NCBI RefSeq assembly: GCF_018326265.1
Contig: NZ_AP023360.1
Location: 6,109,501 to 6,173,500, forward strand
Length of the DNA: 64,000 bases
Direction: 5' to 3'
Origin: Catellatospora sp. IY07-71
Lineage (GTDB): Bacteria > Actinomycetota > Actinomycetes > Mycobacteriales > Micromonosporaceae
The position numbers and the translations under genes are program-made. The notes under the pieces were generated by a model. It saw only the letters and a program-made list of their open reading frames with translations. It had not been told where the DNA came from and did no database searches. How positions within the stretch are numbered: the stretch's first letter is position 1; every line of letters starts with the position of its first letter. Below are positions 26,929-35,529 of this stretch, in pieces.

Positions 26929-27624
26929 TCACAACTCGGCGCGCCGCCAGGACGGGCCGGCGTATGACGGCGGGTCCTGGCGGTCCGTCTTGATGCTGTG
27001 CCACCGCGCGGGCCAATCGGCGGCGGGTCCGGCGAGCAGCGAGCGCACCATGGCGGCGCTGTCGTCGGGTCGCTGCGCCTCCCAGGGGGCGTACACCCAG
27101 ATCTGGTACTCGCCCGGCTCCTCAAGCCACACCTCGAGCTCGCCGGCGCCAATCATGGTGACCCTCACGCCCTCAACCCCTGATGGCAGGTCAACGCCGG
27201 CGAGGATGAGCCGCCCGGCCCGGTGCATCGCCGTCTGCCAGCTGCGGTCGGCGTCGATGCGGGCGACTTCGGCGTCGTAGGCAGCCGCATCGAACAGGAT
27301 GGTGCGTCGCTCGCCCGCCCAACGAACGCCGCGCCGGTCACCTATTTCCCAGCGCACGACGTCGCCTTCGCGGCGGACACGTGCTTCGATCGCACAGCAT
27401 TCCGGGCCACAGCTCGGGCAGCAGGCAATCGTCGCGGTCGTGAAGTCGTCGGTCGCCACGAAGCGGTTCACCGGCACTAGTGCATCCCACGGGTCTGGGC
27501 CGTCGTCGCCGTCAGCATGGCTGACGTCAACGCCGTCGATACGCACGATCACGCGCACATGCTCGGCAGACCGTGCATGCAACGCCCTCTCGATCGACAA
27601 CGACAGCAACGACAGCACCGCCAC
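26929..27624 (-). CDS. Hypothetical protein with a paired-cysteine cluster
   Basis: A 231-residue soluble protein not assigned to a family. The most notable feature is a cysteine cluster CCPSCGPECC at about residues 68-77, which could bind a metal ion. The rest is rich in Trp and acidic residues (EVWLEEPGEYQIWVYAPWEAQRPDD). No signal peptide or membrane segment is apparent. The exact start is uncertain; the first 30 residues could be a longer-than-real extension. It stands alone between non-coding regions. Confidence 0.6.
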   Translation of the reverse strand: MAVLSLLSLSIERALHARSAEHVRVIVRIDGVDVSHADGDDGPDPWDALVPVNRFVATDDFTTATIACCPSCGPECCAIEARVRREGDVVRWEIGDRRGVRWAGERRTILFDAAAYDAEVARIDADRSWQTAMHRAGRLILAGVDLPSGVEGVRVTMIGAGELEVWLEEPGEYQIWVYAPWEAQRPDDSAAMVRSLLAGPAADWPARWHSIKTDRQDPPSYAGPSWRRAEL

Positions 27625-28214
27625 AAGCTACCGCTTTTCGCGCACCTGCCGCGATCCTGTGCCGGCGGATCGCGTCGGTAACTCAGCGTAAAGAGTTGAA
27701 ATGAAGATCACTGGGTCGGCGGTCAACGCGAAGTCGCATCGTCAGATGTTCCCGAACTGTGTACGTCTGGCGTACCCGGCTCTGCATCAGAACCCGTACG
27801 CCGACAGGGCTGGTCCATTAGCGGCTACCCGGTGATCTCCGATAAGCGATAGTCTTATGGAGCGCGTCGAACCCGAATACGCCCAGGCTGCCGGGACGGT
27901 CAGGCTCATCGACGGCCTGCACGATCAGGTACCGGAGCCCGGCGACCTCCCCGGCGACCCAGATTCTCGGCAGGTTCGGTGCACTGGTCCCCGCTCACCG
28001 GCCCCAATAACGAGTCGATGGAAAGGCGAGAAACCTCGCCGCCTCCTGTCGGCAGGTGACAGAGTGGCGGGCGGTTCGACTGATTAGGAACACCTATGGG
28101 CAAACTTCGTGTTTTGTTGCCCGAAACCACCCGGAGAGCGCTGAGGCCATTCGCCGTGCCAGGGTTCGTGGGCACACGACGCGCCAGCGGTGTCGCTCGA
28201 TCGAGGAGCAAGCC
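27625..28214. other. Non-coding or degraded stretch upstream of the repeat protein
   Basis: About 590 bases. A 76-codon open frame at 27857-28087 has neither family resemblance nor a good ribosome site and is treated as chance or a relic. Parts are A/T-richer than average (around 27690-27720), and the promoter for the repeat-protein gene probably lies here, but no boxes could be assigned with confidence. Confidence 0.4.
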
Positions 28215-29072
28215 ATGTTCTTCTACAACAACGCCACGGGTGCCGCGGGCAGCGGCGAGCTGCGCGCTGACGGCAACTACCACCACCTGATGGACTTCCC
28301 GGCCGGACAATTCGGCAAATGGACGCACGTCGTCTCCGTCTACCGGCAGCTGTTCTTCTACAACCGCGCGACCGGAGCGGCGAGCAGCGGACGGATCGAC
28401 GCCCTGGGCCAGTACCACCACCTCATGGACTTCCCGGCCGGACAGTTTGGGAAGTGGACCGATGTCGTCCATGTCCACGGCAGGCTGTTCTTCTACGACC
28501 GTGACTCGGGTGCCGCGGGGTCCGGTCAGCTCGACGCCGCGGGCGACTACCACCATCTCGTCGACTTCCCTGTCGGGCAGTTCGGGGACTGGAGCGACAT
28601 CGTGGGCGCCCGCGACCTGCTGTTCTTCTACAATGTCTCGGAACGGGCCGGCGCGTCGGGGAGGCTGGAACCCGACGGCAAGTACCACCATTTCAACCAC
28701 ATTCCGAACATCGGCGCCTGGACCGACGTGGTGTCGCTCGACCGGCGGCTGTTCTTCTACGACGGGTTCACCTTCGCCGGTGGCACGGGCATGCTCGACG
28801 GTGCCGGGAACTACTCCAACGCGAAGTACATCCCACCCGGGGGTCTGGGGCATTTCCAGGGCCGGTTCAGCCATGTCGTGTCGAGCAGCAACACACGGCT
28901 GTTCTTCTACTGCAGGCAGGTCGAGGGCTACTCGGAGTCAGGCAAGATCAATTCAGGCGGTGACTACGCCTTTCTGAGGTCGTTCCCGGCCGGACAGTTC
29001 GGTCAGTGGAGCCATATCACGGAAACGGAGTACGTACCGCTGCCCGGCCCCGACCCGCATCCGGTGGGGTGA
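28215..29072 (+). CDS. Six-repeat protein, probable beta-propeller/lectin-like fold
   Basis: A 285-residue protein made almost wholly of six tandem repeats of about 45 residues. The consensus runs FFYN..TGAA.SG....G.YHHLMDFPAGQFG.W..VV. Repeats 1-3 are nearly identical; 4-6 have drifted. Six beta-rich blades would close a small propeller like those of tachylectin/tectonin-type sugar-binding proteins. No signal peptide is present from ATG28215, which is preceded by GAGGAG. The role is unknown. The intact repeats contrast with the decayed genes around it, so it is probably under selection or recently acquired. Confidence 0.7.
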   Translation: MFFYNNATGAAGSGELRADGNYHHLMDFPAGQFGKWTHVVSVYRQLFFYNRATGAASSGRIDALGQYHHLMDFPAGQFGKWTDVVHVHGRLFFYDRDSGAAGSGQLDAAGDYHHLVDFPVGQFGDWSDIVGARDLLFFYNVSERAGASGRLEPDGKYHHFNHIPNIGAWTDVVSLDRRLFFYDGFTFAGGTGMLDGAGNYSNAKYIPPGGLGHFQGRFSHVVSSSNTRLFFYCRQVEGYSESGKINSGGDYAFLRSFPAGQFGQWSHITETEYVPLPGPDPHPVG

Positions 29073-29207
29073 TGGAGCGGGCTCTCGCGCGGCACACCTA
29101 CGTAGCAGCGCTGATCGCCAACGCCGTGCCCTACGCGCTGTTCGGCATCGGCGAACAGACCGTCCGCTCGAACGTGGCCGGCGTCCTCAACGCGACGACA
29201 CCCCCGG
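29072..29207 (+). pseudogene. Relic of an EamA (drug/metabolite) transporter
   Basis: About 45 codons beginning at 29072 read HTYVAALIANAVPYALFGIG followed by EQTVRSNVAGVLNATTP. This is the loop and helix pattern of EamA/DMT-superfamily permeases. Both ends are missing: upstream is the end of the repeat-protein gene and downstream the frame changes into unrelated sequence. It is a fragment left by rearrangement, not a gene. Confidence 0.6.
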
Positions 29208-29260
29208 GTGGGGGCCATCCCGCCCACCGCCGACCCAGGCGGATGCCAACGCGGAACCCG

Positions 29261-29320
29261 GCCCCGCCGGCAAGGCCAAGCCGCTTCGCGGTCGCCTACG
29301 GCGAGCCTTGCCGGCGGGGC
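29261..29320. repeat. 16-bp perfect inverted repeat
   Basis: GCCCCGCCGGCAAGGC (29261-29276) is the exact reverse complement of 29305-29320, with a 28-base loop. It sits between the transporter relic and a small ORF. It could be a terminator, or the foot of a small non-autonomous element. Confidence 0.7.
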
Positions 29321-29429
29321 CAGAACCCGCGTCCACGGAGTGTGGGTCGACGGCGGACGGGATGGCGGCGCGGATGCGTTGCGGCGGCGAGTGCGGTGGC
29401 AAGCTGTGACACGGCCTGGAGGTGAAGAG

Positions 29430-29831
29430 ATGAGCGTGCTGTGGGCGGCGACGTCGCTGGAGTCGGGACGGTTCTACCCAGGCGAGAATCGCTCGGATGT
29501 GAGCGAACTGTCGGAGCGCTTCAACGAACTGCGGTGCCGTGGTCAGGGGTATCTAGAAGCTCGGCTGGCGGACAACGCATTTCCTCTGCTGACCTTGGGA
29601 TTCCGTGATGAGCACGCGGTAATTCACCTGTTCAATAGTGCTGAAGAGGTGGCTCTGCTCGCGGGCGACGGCACCGTCCCTCCTGACGCGGTAGTGGACG
29701 TCCCGATCCTGGACGACCTGGCACAGTTCACTCGTGCCTTCATCCTGAGCATCGATCCTGCGTGGGACAGCGTGCAGCCGTTCACCCGCACAGGATCACC
29801 AAGCGAGCTGGGCGAGTGGCACGAGCTGTAG
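29430..29831 (+). CDS. Small protein resembling Imm1-type immunity proteins
   Basis: A 133-residue soluble, acidic protein with a good ribosome site (GGAGG, 7 bases before ATG29430). The pattern FPLLTLGFRDEHAVIHLF, then a DVPI segment, then AQFTRAFILSIDPAWDSVQPF recalls actinobacterial Imm1-type immunity proteins of polymorphic toxin systems. No toxin gene is adjacent, so it could be an orphan immunity gene. The assignment is tentative; a plain hypothetical protein is the alternative. Confidence 0.5.
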   Translation: MSVLWAATSLESGRFYPGENRSDVSELSERFNELRCRGQGYLEARLADNAFPLLTLGFRDEHAVIHLFNSAEEVALLAGDGTVPPDAVVDVPILDDLAQFTRAFILSIDPAWDSVQPFTRTGSPSELGEWHEL

Positions 29832-30206
29832 TCATGGACGCTCGGGAATGAAGCGATGGGGCACAGGCGGGGCACACGGCACCGTCAAACGTCGGCAATC
29901 CCTGCCGATCGCCGTGACGTGTTGGCCGCCTGCTGTCTCTGGTACGACGCCCTGGTCCTCGTCGTCGAGTAGCCATGGGCCGTTCCGCTTCAAGTGCATG
30001 CGGTCGACGCCAGCCGCTGCGTATCACCCACGGATGCTGGCATGCTGGTGCGATGCCGGGGCACGAGCAGATGGCGCAGCTGCGTGCGGAACTGGGTGCC
30101 GTGGCTGCCGAAGAGCTGGGGTGGGAAACGGCCACGGCTGAGCAGCTCGCCGACGTGGCGATCCGCCGCTGGCGCAGCTTCGAGCGGCGTACCAAGCCCA
30201 ACAAAC
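29832..30206. other. Degraded stretch
   Basis: About 375 bases without a convincing gene. A + strand reading around 30053-30180 (MAQLRAELGAV) has gene-like codon use but breaks into unrelated sequence, so it is probably the remnant of a lost gene. It adjoins the nitroreductase relic. Confidence 0.4.
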
Positions 30207-30491
30207 GCACGGTGTGCAGCCATGCGGCCGGGTTGTCTTCGTCGGTGTAGACCATGAGGTATCGGGTGCCGGCGTCGGTGTCGGGGCCCGGTCGCATCGT
30301 CTCCCCGCCGAACGGCGCGTAGTCGCGTACCGGAACGCGCCGCGGGGCGGCCCGTACGGCGGTGGCGGTGGGTACGCCGTCGCCGCTCCATGGCGGGCGG
30401 TGCGTCCAGTCGGCGAGTTCGGCGCGGTATTCGGGGTCGGACAGCTGCAGGGCTCCCGCGCGCACAGCGGCCAGGGCCAGGACCGGGATCT
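30207..30491 (-). pseudogene. Relic of an Acg-like nitroreductase
   Basis: About 95 codons on the minus strand read LQLSDPEYRAELADWTHRP, then DGVP, then RRVPVRDYAPFG and YLMVYTDEDNPAAWL. This is the central part of the Acg/NAD(P)H nitroreductase family found in actinobacteria. The flavin-binding N-terminus and the C-terminal part are gone, and the flanking frame loses all resemblance. It is a decayed fragment. Confidence 0.55.
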
Positions 30492-30674
30492 GGTCGGCGG
30501 GGTCGGGGCGGCGCCGAAACCGGGTCGGACCGAGGTGGGAGTCTCGCCGGTTCGGGGCTGTCCGGAACGGCGGTTGCCCGATGCGAGGTTCGCATACATC
30601 GGAGAGCGCTTCGACAGCCTGGACCTCCTGACGACCCCGTTTCGCTGGTTTACCAGGTGAGTAGTCTGTCACGG

Positions 30675-31574
30675 ATGAGCCCCGACATGATCAACTATGC
30701 CCCCCTGCATGTGTCCCCCTCCCCCGCAGATGCCGCCAACGTGCTGACCGCCGCACGGCGCGGCGACCTCGGCGAGGAGACCGCCCGGCACATCGCCGGG
30801 GCCGGAGCGCGCAGCTCCGGGGTCGGCTGCCTCGTCGGCGGCTTCCTGGCCGCCGTCATGCTCGTCGTCCTCATCGGGATGCTCGCGCAGGGCGACGCCG
30901 AAGGGCTGCTCGTGGGCGCGATTTTCCTGGTCGGCGCGTTGCTCCTGGGGGTCGCGGTCAAGCTGCTCGGCGATCTGGGCGAGCGCCGCAGCGCCGGGCG
31001 GCTGGTCCGCTTGGTCGCGTTCGCCCAAGCCAACGGCCTGCCGGTCGAACCGGAGGCACCGGCGCGGCTGCTGCCTGGCTCGATCTTCCTCCCAAACCCC
31101 CACGCCCGCACGATGCACCGGGTGCAGTGGCCGGCCGGCGGCCTGTCCTTCGAGGTCGCCACGCACACCCGGCAAGGGCGCGGCCAGGGAACACTGCTGG
31201 TGCGCTGCCTCGCGGTACACCTGGACGTGGACCCTCCGCGGCTCACGTTCCACCCCGGGCGCCCAGGTGGAGTCCGGCCCGCCGCCATCCTCGGCACCGA
31301 CGCCTTCGAAGGCGAGAAGTGCGCACTGTACGCCCGCACCCGCGATCACGCCGGAGCCCGCGCCTTCATGACCGACGATCTGGTCGCACTGCTTGACGAC
31401 CACGAGCGGCCGATGAGCGCCGAGGTTATCGACGGCTGGTTCCTCGCCTACTTCCGCAACCACGACGAACTCGACGAGCAGGGCTGGCGGCAGGCATTCG
31501 CAGTGGCAGAGGCGGTCGTGCATGCCCGCGACGCGTTCAGGGCGTGGGAACCGTCCCGGCAATCCAGCGCGTGA
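30675..31574 (+). CDS. Membrane-anchored protein of unknown function
   Basis: A 299-residue protein with two close transmembrane helices (about 50-70 and 78-98; GFLAAVMLVVLIGMLAQG and GAIFLVGALLLGVAVKLLG) followed by a cytoplasmic domain of about 190 residues. The later part (TDAFEGEKCALYARTRDHAGARAFMTDDL) vaguely recalls DUF3137 proteins. The start ATG30675 fits the beginning of the coding bias. It stands alone just before the TnpB element. Confidence 0.65.
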   Translation: MSPDMINYAPLHVSPSPADAANVLTAARRGDLGEETARHIAGAGARSSGVGCLVGGFLAAVMLVVLIGMLAQGDAEGLLVGAIFLVGALLLGVAVKLLGDLGERRSAGRLVRLVAFAQANGLPVEPEAPARLLPGSIFLPNPHARTMHRVQWPAGGLSFEVATHTRQGRGQGTLLVRCLAVHLDVDPPRLTFHPGRPGGVRPAAILGTDAFEGEKCALYARTRDHAGARAFMTDDLVALLDDHERPMSAEVIDGWFLAYFRNHDELDEQGWRQAFAVAEAVVHARDAFRAWEPSRQSSA

Positions 31575-31644
31575 GCCGCCTTCGCGGCCCGTCGGCGCTC
31601 CGCCGCAACGGGCACTGAGTCCTTGAGAGCACGGCAGCGCCTCC

Positions 31645-31663
31645 TACGGCGTGTTTCATAAGT
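31645..31663 (+). repeat. Left terminal inverted repeat of the TnpB element
   Basis: The sequence reads TACGGCGTGTTTCATAAGT. Its partner is at 33211-33229 on the opposite strand, differing at two positions. Confidence 0.7.
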
Positions 31664-31758
31664 GACCGGCGGTGTCGGTCATTGTGAGTCTCCGGTCGTG
31701 CTGTGTACAGGGTTTCCTGGTCGTGGGTGTTGTCGGTGGTGTGTGGCAGGGTGCTGTC

Positions 31759-33218
31759 GTGGCCCGTTTCACCACGTTCCGGTTCTGTCTTGATCCGACT
31801 GTCGAGCAGGAGATCGTGCTGCGTCGGCCTGCCGGTGCGGCCCGGTTCGGCTACAACCAGTGCCTGCGGCTGGTCAAGCAGGCCCTGGACGGCAAGGGTC
31901 GTGGGACGGTCGGGAAGGTGCCGTGGTCGGGTTTCGACCTGATCAACGCGTTCAACGCGTGGAAGCGCTCGGCCGCGGCGGGCCGGGTGCTGGTGGCCGC
32001 CGCCGACGGCACCACCACGGTGGAGCCCACCGGTCTGGCCTGGCGGGCCGAGGTGTGCCAGCAGGTGTTCGAGGAAGCGGCCGTCGATCTGGGCCGCGGG
32101 CTGGCCGCGTACACGGCATCGCGCAACGGCGATCGCAGAGGTCGCCGGGTCGGGTTCCCCAGGTTCAAATCGAAGAAGCGCGCGCAGTTGTCGTTTCGGA
32201 TCCGTAGCAAGACCTCTGCCAGGGGCCGAGCGGGTATCCGCATCGGTGGGCATGGGCCGCGGACGGTGACCCTGCCCGGTGTCGGCACGGTAGCGGTGCG
32301 CCAGGACACCCGCCGGTTGCGGCGGATGCCGGCCAAGGGCAGGGCCAAGGTCCTGGCGGCGACGGTCAGCCACCGGGCCGGCCGGTGGGCGGTGTCGCTG
32401 ACCTGCGAAGCCGCCGACCTGCACGAGACTGCCCGTCACCAGCCCGACAACAGCACCGGCTGGGTGGGTGTCGACCGTGGCTGGCCGCGTTCGTCGTGGC
32501 CGCCCGCGCCGACGGCACCGAAGTCGCACGGGTCGACGACTGGCCGCGACCCTCCCGGACGGGCATGGCACGGCAACGTCGCCTGGCCCGCGCCGTCACC
32601 CGCAAACCGCCCGGTTCCCGCAACCGCGCCAAAGCAGCAGCACGGCTGGGCCGCCACCACGCCCGCATCGCGGCGATCCGACGCCGTTTGCTGCACAAGG
32701 TCTCCAACAAGCTGGTCAAGACCCACGACAAGCTCGCCATCGAGACCCTCACCATCACCGGCATGCTCACCAACCGGCGCCTGGCCGCAGCCGTCGCCGA
32801 TGCCGCCTGGGGCGAACCCGGCCGCCAACTCACCTACAAGCAGCAGTGGCGCGGCGGCCACCTCACCCCGGTCGACCGCTGGTACCCGTCGACCAAGACC
32901 TGCGCCCCATGCCGCACCCTGGCCCCCGCCATGCCCCTGGACCAGCGCACCTTCGTCTGCGGCGCGTGCGGTTATCAGGCCGACCGGGACCTCAATGCCG
33001 CGGTCAACCTCGCCATCTGGGCCGAGCAGCACCACGCCCAGATCCGGGACCTCCACGCAGGGGGCCCGGTCACCAAAGCCCGCCGAGGGGAAGGCTCTGG
33101 CCCGCGCACCCGCGCGAGTGGAACCGGCCCCGATGACACAGGAACCGCACCCACCCCGTCCGGGGTGAGGAGCGGACGCCCGAGAAGGGCGCTGTCTCAC
33201 AACTCCAACGAGTTATGA
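31759..33218 (+). pseudogene. tnpB: Frameshifted TnpB (IS605 OrfB-type RNA-guided nuclease)
   Basis: Both halves of a TnpB are visible in different frames. The first (GTG31759 to about 32485) has the N-terminal FRFCLDPTVEQE region and reaches the RuvC-I motif GVDRG. The second runs from there to TGA at 33218 and has the RuvC-II motif IETLTITGM, the zinc finger CAPC...CGAC and RuvC-III DRDLNAAVNL. One C appears missing near 32480: GGCTGGCC where GGCCTGGCC would keep the frame. With it restored the protein would be about 486 residues and carry all three acidic residues. As it stands the nuclease should be inactive, unless frameshifting or a sequencing error is involved. Confidence 0.8.
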
Positions 33219-33229
33219 AACAGGCCGTA
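33211..33229 (-). repeat. Right terminal inverted repeat of the TnpB element
   Basis: The plus strand reads AGTTATGAAACAGGCCGTA, the reverse complement of the left end except at two positions. It overlaps the end of the tnpB frame, where TnpB guide-RNA (omega-RNA) scaffolds usually lie. Confidence 0.7.
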
Positions 33230-33230
33230 A

Positions 33231-33258
33231 CGGGTTGGTGGCTGAGACCACCAACCCG
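33231..33258. terminator. 11-bp stem hairpin outside the TnpB element
   Basis: CGGGTTGGTGG (33231-33241) pairs perfectly with CCACCAACCCG (33248-33258) around a 6-base loop. It lies 2 bases outside the terminal repeat and 76 bases past the end of the leftward epoxide hydrolase gene. It may be that gene's terminator. Confidence 0.6.
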
Positions 33259-33333
33259 CAGCGCAGGGGTATTAACAGCGACTACGATCCGTGAGCCCGC
33301 AGCGGATCGTGAAGCGGGTGTCCTGCTGGAGTG

Positions 33334-34272
33334 CTAGGCGGCAGCCCGCTGGTCCAGCCACCTCAGGATCGCCTCGGTCGTCTCCTGCGGCATCTCCTGC
33401 TGGATCCAGTGACCGCAGTCCAGACTGACCACTTCCACATTCGGTACGAATTCCGGCAGTCTTTCAGCCCTCGCTACCGTGTCGCGGTCGCCGTAGATCA
33501 TGAGGGCGGGCTGCCGGATGATCGGGTCCACCTCCGCCAGCAGGCGCCAGTTGCGGTCCAGGTTTCGGTACCAGTTGATTCCGCCCGTGAACCCCGTTGA
33601 TTCGAAGGCGGAGACGAAGACAGCCAGTTCACGGTCACTCATGACGGGGTCACCGAGTGGGGTTTCCGCTCTAGCGAGGTTGATCAGCGCATTGCCCGGC
33701 TGAGGCTCTGCGAGGGGCACGTTCTTGCGGTACAGGTTCCGAAGGAACTGGAACGTGTTCTGCCCGAACACGGCGTCGGCGACGCCCGGCTGCCGGTTGA
33801 AGTGGACGAAGTAGAAGTCGGCGCCGAGCACGGCCTCCATGACCTCGATCCAGGGCATCTGCCCGCGCTCTTGGTAGGGCACGCTCAGTGCTACCACGCC
33901 GTTGACCCGGTTCGGGTGCAGCAGGGTCAGGCCCCAGACGACGAATGCGCCCCAGTCATGGCCGACGAAGGTGGCATCCTCGTAGCCGTAGTGATCGAGG
34001 AGGGCGACGAGGTCACCCGACAGGTGAGTGATGTCGTAGTGCGTCACTTCGGCGGGACGGGACGAGTTGCCGTAGCCCCGCTGGTTCGGGACGATGACGT
34101 GGTAGCCCGCCGCGGCCAGGGCCGGCACCTGATAGCGCCAGGAGAAGGCGTGCTCCGGCCAGCCGTGACAGAGCACGATGGGCCTTCCGGAATTTTCTCG
34201 GCCGGCTTCGAAGACCTCAAGTTCCACACCGTTGACCGAAATGAGGGTGGGCTCGGGAAAGTCGATTGTCAT
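33334..34272 (-). CDS. Epoxide hydrolase-type alpha/beta hydrolase
   Basis: A 312-residue alpha/beta hydrolase. It shows the oxyanion motif HGWPE, the nucleophile Asp in GHDWGAF (where esterases have Ser), the acid Asp in YGDRD and the base His in CGHWIQQE. The order and the cap region match soluble epoxide hydrolases; a haloalkane dehalogenase-like role is less likely. ATG34272 gives a typical length. It is divergent from a WYL regulator, with a palindromic operator in the 64-base gap, so it is probably induced by the regulator's ligand. Confidence 0.85.
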   Translation of the reverse strand: MTIDFPEPTLISVNGVELEVFEAGRENSGRPIVLCHGWPEHAFSWRYQVPALAAAGYHVIVPNQRGYGNSSRPAEVTHYDITHLSGDLVALLDHYGYEDATFVGHDWGAFVVWGLTLLHPNRVNGVVALSVPYQERGQMPWIEVMEAVLGADFYFVHFNRQPGVADAVFGQNTFQFLRNLYRKNVPLAEPQPGNALINLARAETPLGDPVMSDRELAVFVSAFESTGFTGGINWYRNLDRNWRLLAEVDPIIRQPALMIYGDRDTVARAERLPEFVPNVEVVSLDCGHWIQQEMPQETTEAILRWLDQRAAA

Positions 34273-34293
34273 GCCGGCATCATGGCGACCGAT

Positions 34294-34314
34294 ACCGGTC
34301 ACCTCCTGACCGGT
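34294..34314. promoter_or_regulatory. Operator between epoxide hydrolase and WYL regulator
   Basis: Perfect inverted repeat ACCGGTCA (34294-34301) and TGACCGGT (34307-34314) with a 5-base spacer, in the short divergent intergenic region. A dimeric regulator site controlling both genes is the simplest reading. Confidence 0.65.
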
Positions 34315-34336
34315 TTTATGTGCGAGTGTTTCCGGC

Positions 34337-35383
34337 GTGCGAGCTGACCGGTTGATGGCCATCCTCCTCCTGCTGCAACACCGCGAGCAGGTGACCGCAG
34401 CGGAGGTCGCCCGGGAGCTGGAGATCTCCGAGCGCACCGCCCGCCGCGACCTCGACGCCCTGGGCATGGCTGGCGTGCCGGTGTACTCCGTGCAGGGCCG
34501 GGGCGGCGGCTGGCGTCTCGTGGGCGGCGCCCGCACCGACCTGTCCGGGTTGACCGCGGGTGAGGCCCGCGCCCTGTTCCTGGTCGCCGGCCCTGCCTCG
34601 GCTGTCACCCCGGCCGTGAAAGCGGCCCTGCGCAAACTCGTCCACGCCCTGCCGGAGCCGTTCCGGGTGCAGGCCGAGGCAGCAGCGTCGTCGCTCGTCA
34701 TGGACCCGCAGCGATGGGGGTCGAGCCGGGTCGAGCCCCGACCGCCCCGCTTCCTCGACGAGCTCCAGGACGCGGTGATCCGCGGCGTCCAGGTCCGGCT
34801 CGGCTATGTCGACCGCGAAGGCACCGAAACCGAGCGAACCGTCCACCCGCTGGGCATCGTCGCCAAAGGCCCGTCGTGGTACCTCGTCTCCAGCACCGAG
34901 GCCGGTCGGCGGACCTTCCGGATCGACCGCGTGTCGTCCGTCGACCCGACCGGCGATCCCGTGCACCGGCCCGACGATTTCGACCTTGCGGAGAGCTGGC
35001 GGGAGATCGCGGACGAGGTCGAACGCAAGCGAACACCACTCGAGGCCCGGGCGGTGTGCGCGCCCCACGCGATAGGCGTGCTCCGGATGGGGTTCGGCGG
35101 TCGGCTCGAGGTGGGAGGTGCCACGGACGACGGCCGCATCGAGGTCGTGATCCGCGGCAACGACGAGTACATCCTCGCCGGCGAGCTTGCGGGGCTGGTC
35201 GAATGGATCGAGGTGACCGGCCCTCCGGGTGTGCGAGACCACCTGGCCTCGATCGGCGACGCGCTCGCCGAGCGATACGGCTCAGACCGGCACGGACGTC
35301 GTACGGCAGCACTGGTGACCAACGCCGTTCGTCATACCGGTGGCGCAGCCGGTACGCAGTCAGGGTCGCGGATGCGACCCTGA
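34337..35383 (+). CDS. HTH/WYL-domain transcriptional regulator
   Basis: A 348-residue regulator with an N-terminal DeoR-like winged helix (VTAAEVARELEISERTARRD), then a WYL domain (about 140-220; KGPSWYLVSS) and a C-terminal WCX extension. WYL domains sense small ligands such as nucleotides or nucleic acid fragments. GTG34337 follows the operator by 22 bases. Its likely target is the divergent epoxide hydrolase gene and itself. Confidence 0.87.
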   Translation: MRADRLMAILLLLQHREQVTAAEVARELEISERTARRDLDALGMAGVPVYSVQGRGGGWRLVGGARTDLSGLTAGEARALFLVAGPASAVTPAVKAALRKLVHALPEPFRVQAEAAASSLVMDPQRWGSSRVEPRPPRFLDELQDAVIRGVQVRLGYVDREGTETERTVHPLGIVAKGPSWYLVSSTEAGRRTFRIDRVSSVDPTGDPVHRPDDFDLAESWREIADEVERKRTPLEARAVCAPHAIGVLRMGFGGRLEVGGATDDGRIEVVIRGNDEYILAGELAGLVEWIEVTGPPGVRDHLASIGDALAERYGSDRHGRRTAALVTNAVRHTGGAAGTQSGSRMRP

Positions 35384-35529
35384 CTGCGGGCGTCGCGGAT
35401 CGAAGTGTGCGCCTGCCGGCACCCCGCTCCCCCGGCATCGTCAACGGCCACGAACGCAGGAGCCTGGCCGTCAGCTCCAACCTTCACCCATCCGGCTGTG
35501 CTCGCATCCGCCGCCACGATCGCCAGGAA

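Larger units (their letters stand above)
31645..33229 (+). mobile_element. TnpB-only element bounded by 19-bp terminal inverted repeats
   Basis: About 1585 bases delimited by near-perfect inverted ends (17 of 19 matching) and containing a single tnpB-type reading frame that is broken by a one-base deletion. No tnpA is present. Classical IS200/IS605 elements lack terminal inverted repeats, so this arrangement suggests movement by a DDE transposase acting on the ends. No convincing target duplication was seen at the edges. Confidence 0.65.

Noticed and set aside
27857-28087. 76-codon open frame
   Set aside because: No ribosome site, no recognisable family and no coding bias compared with neighbours.
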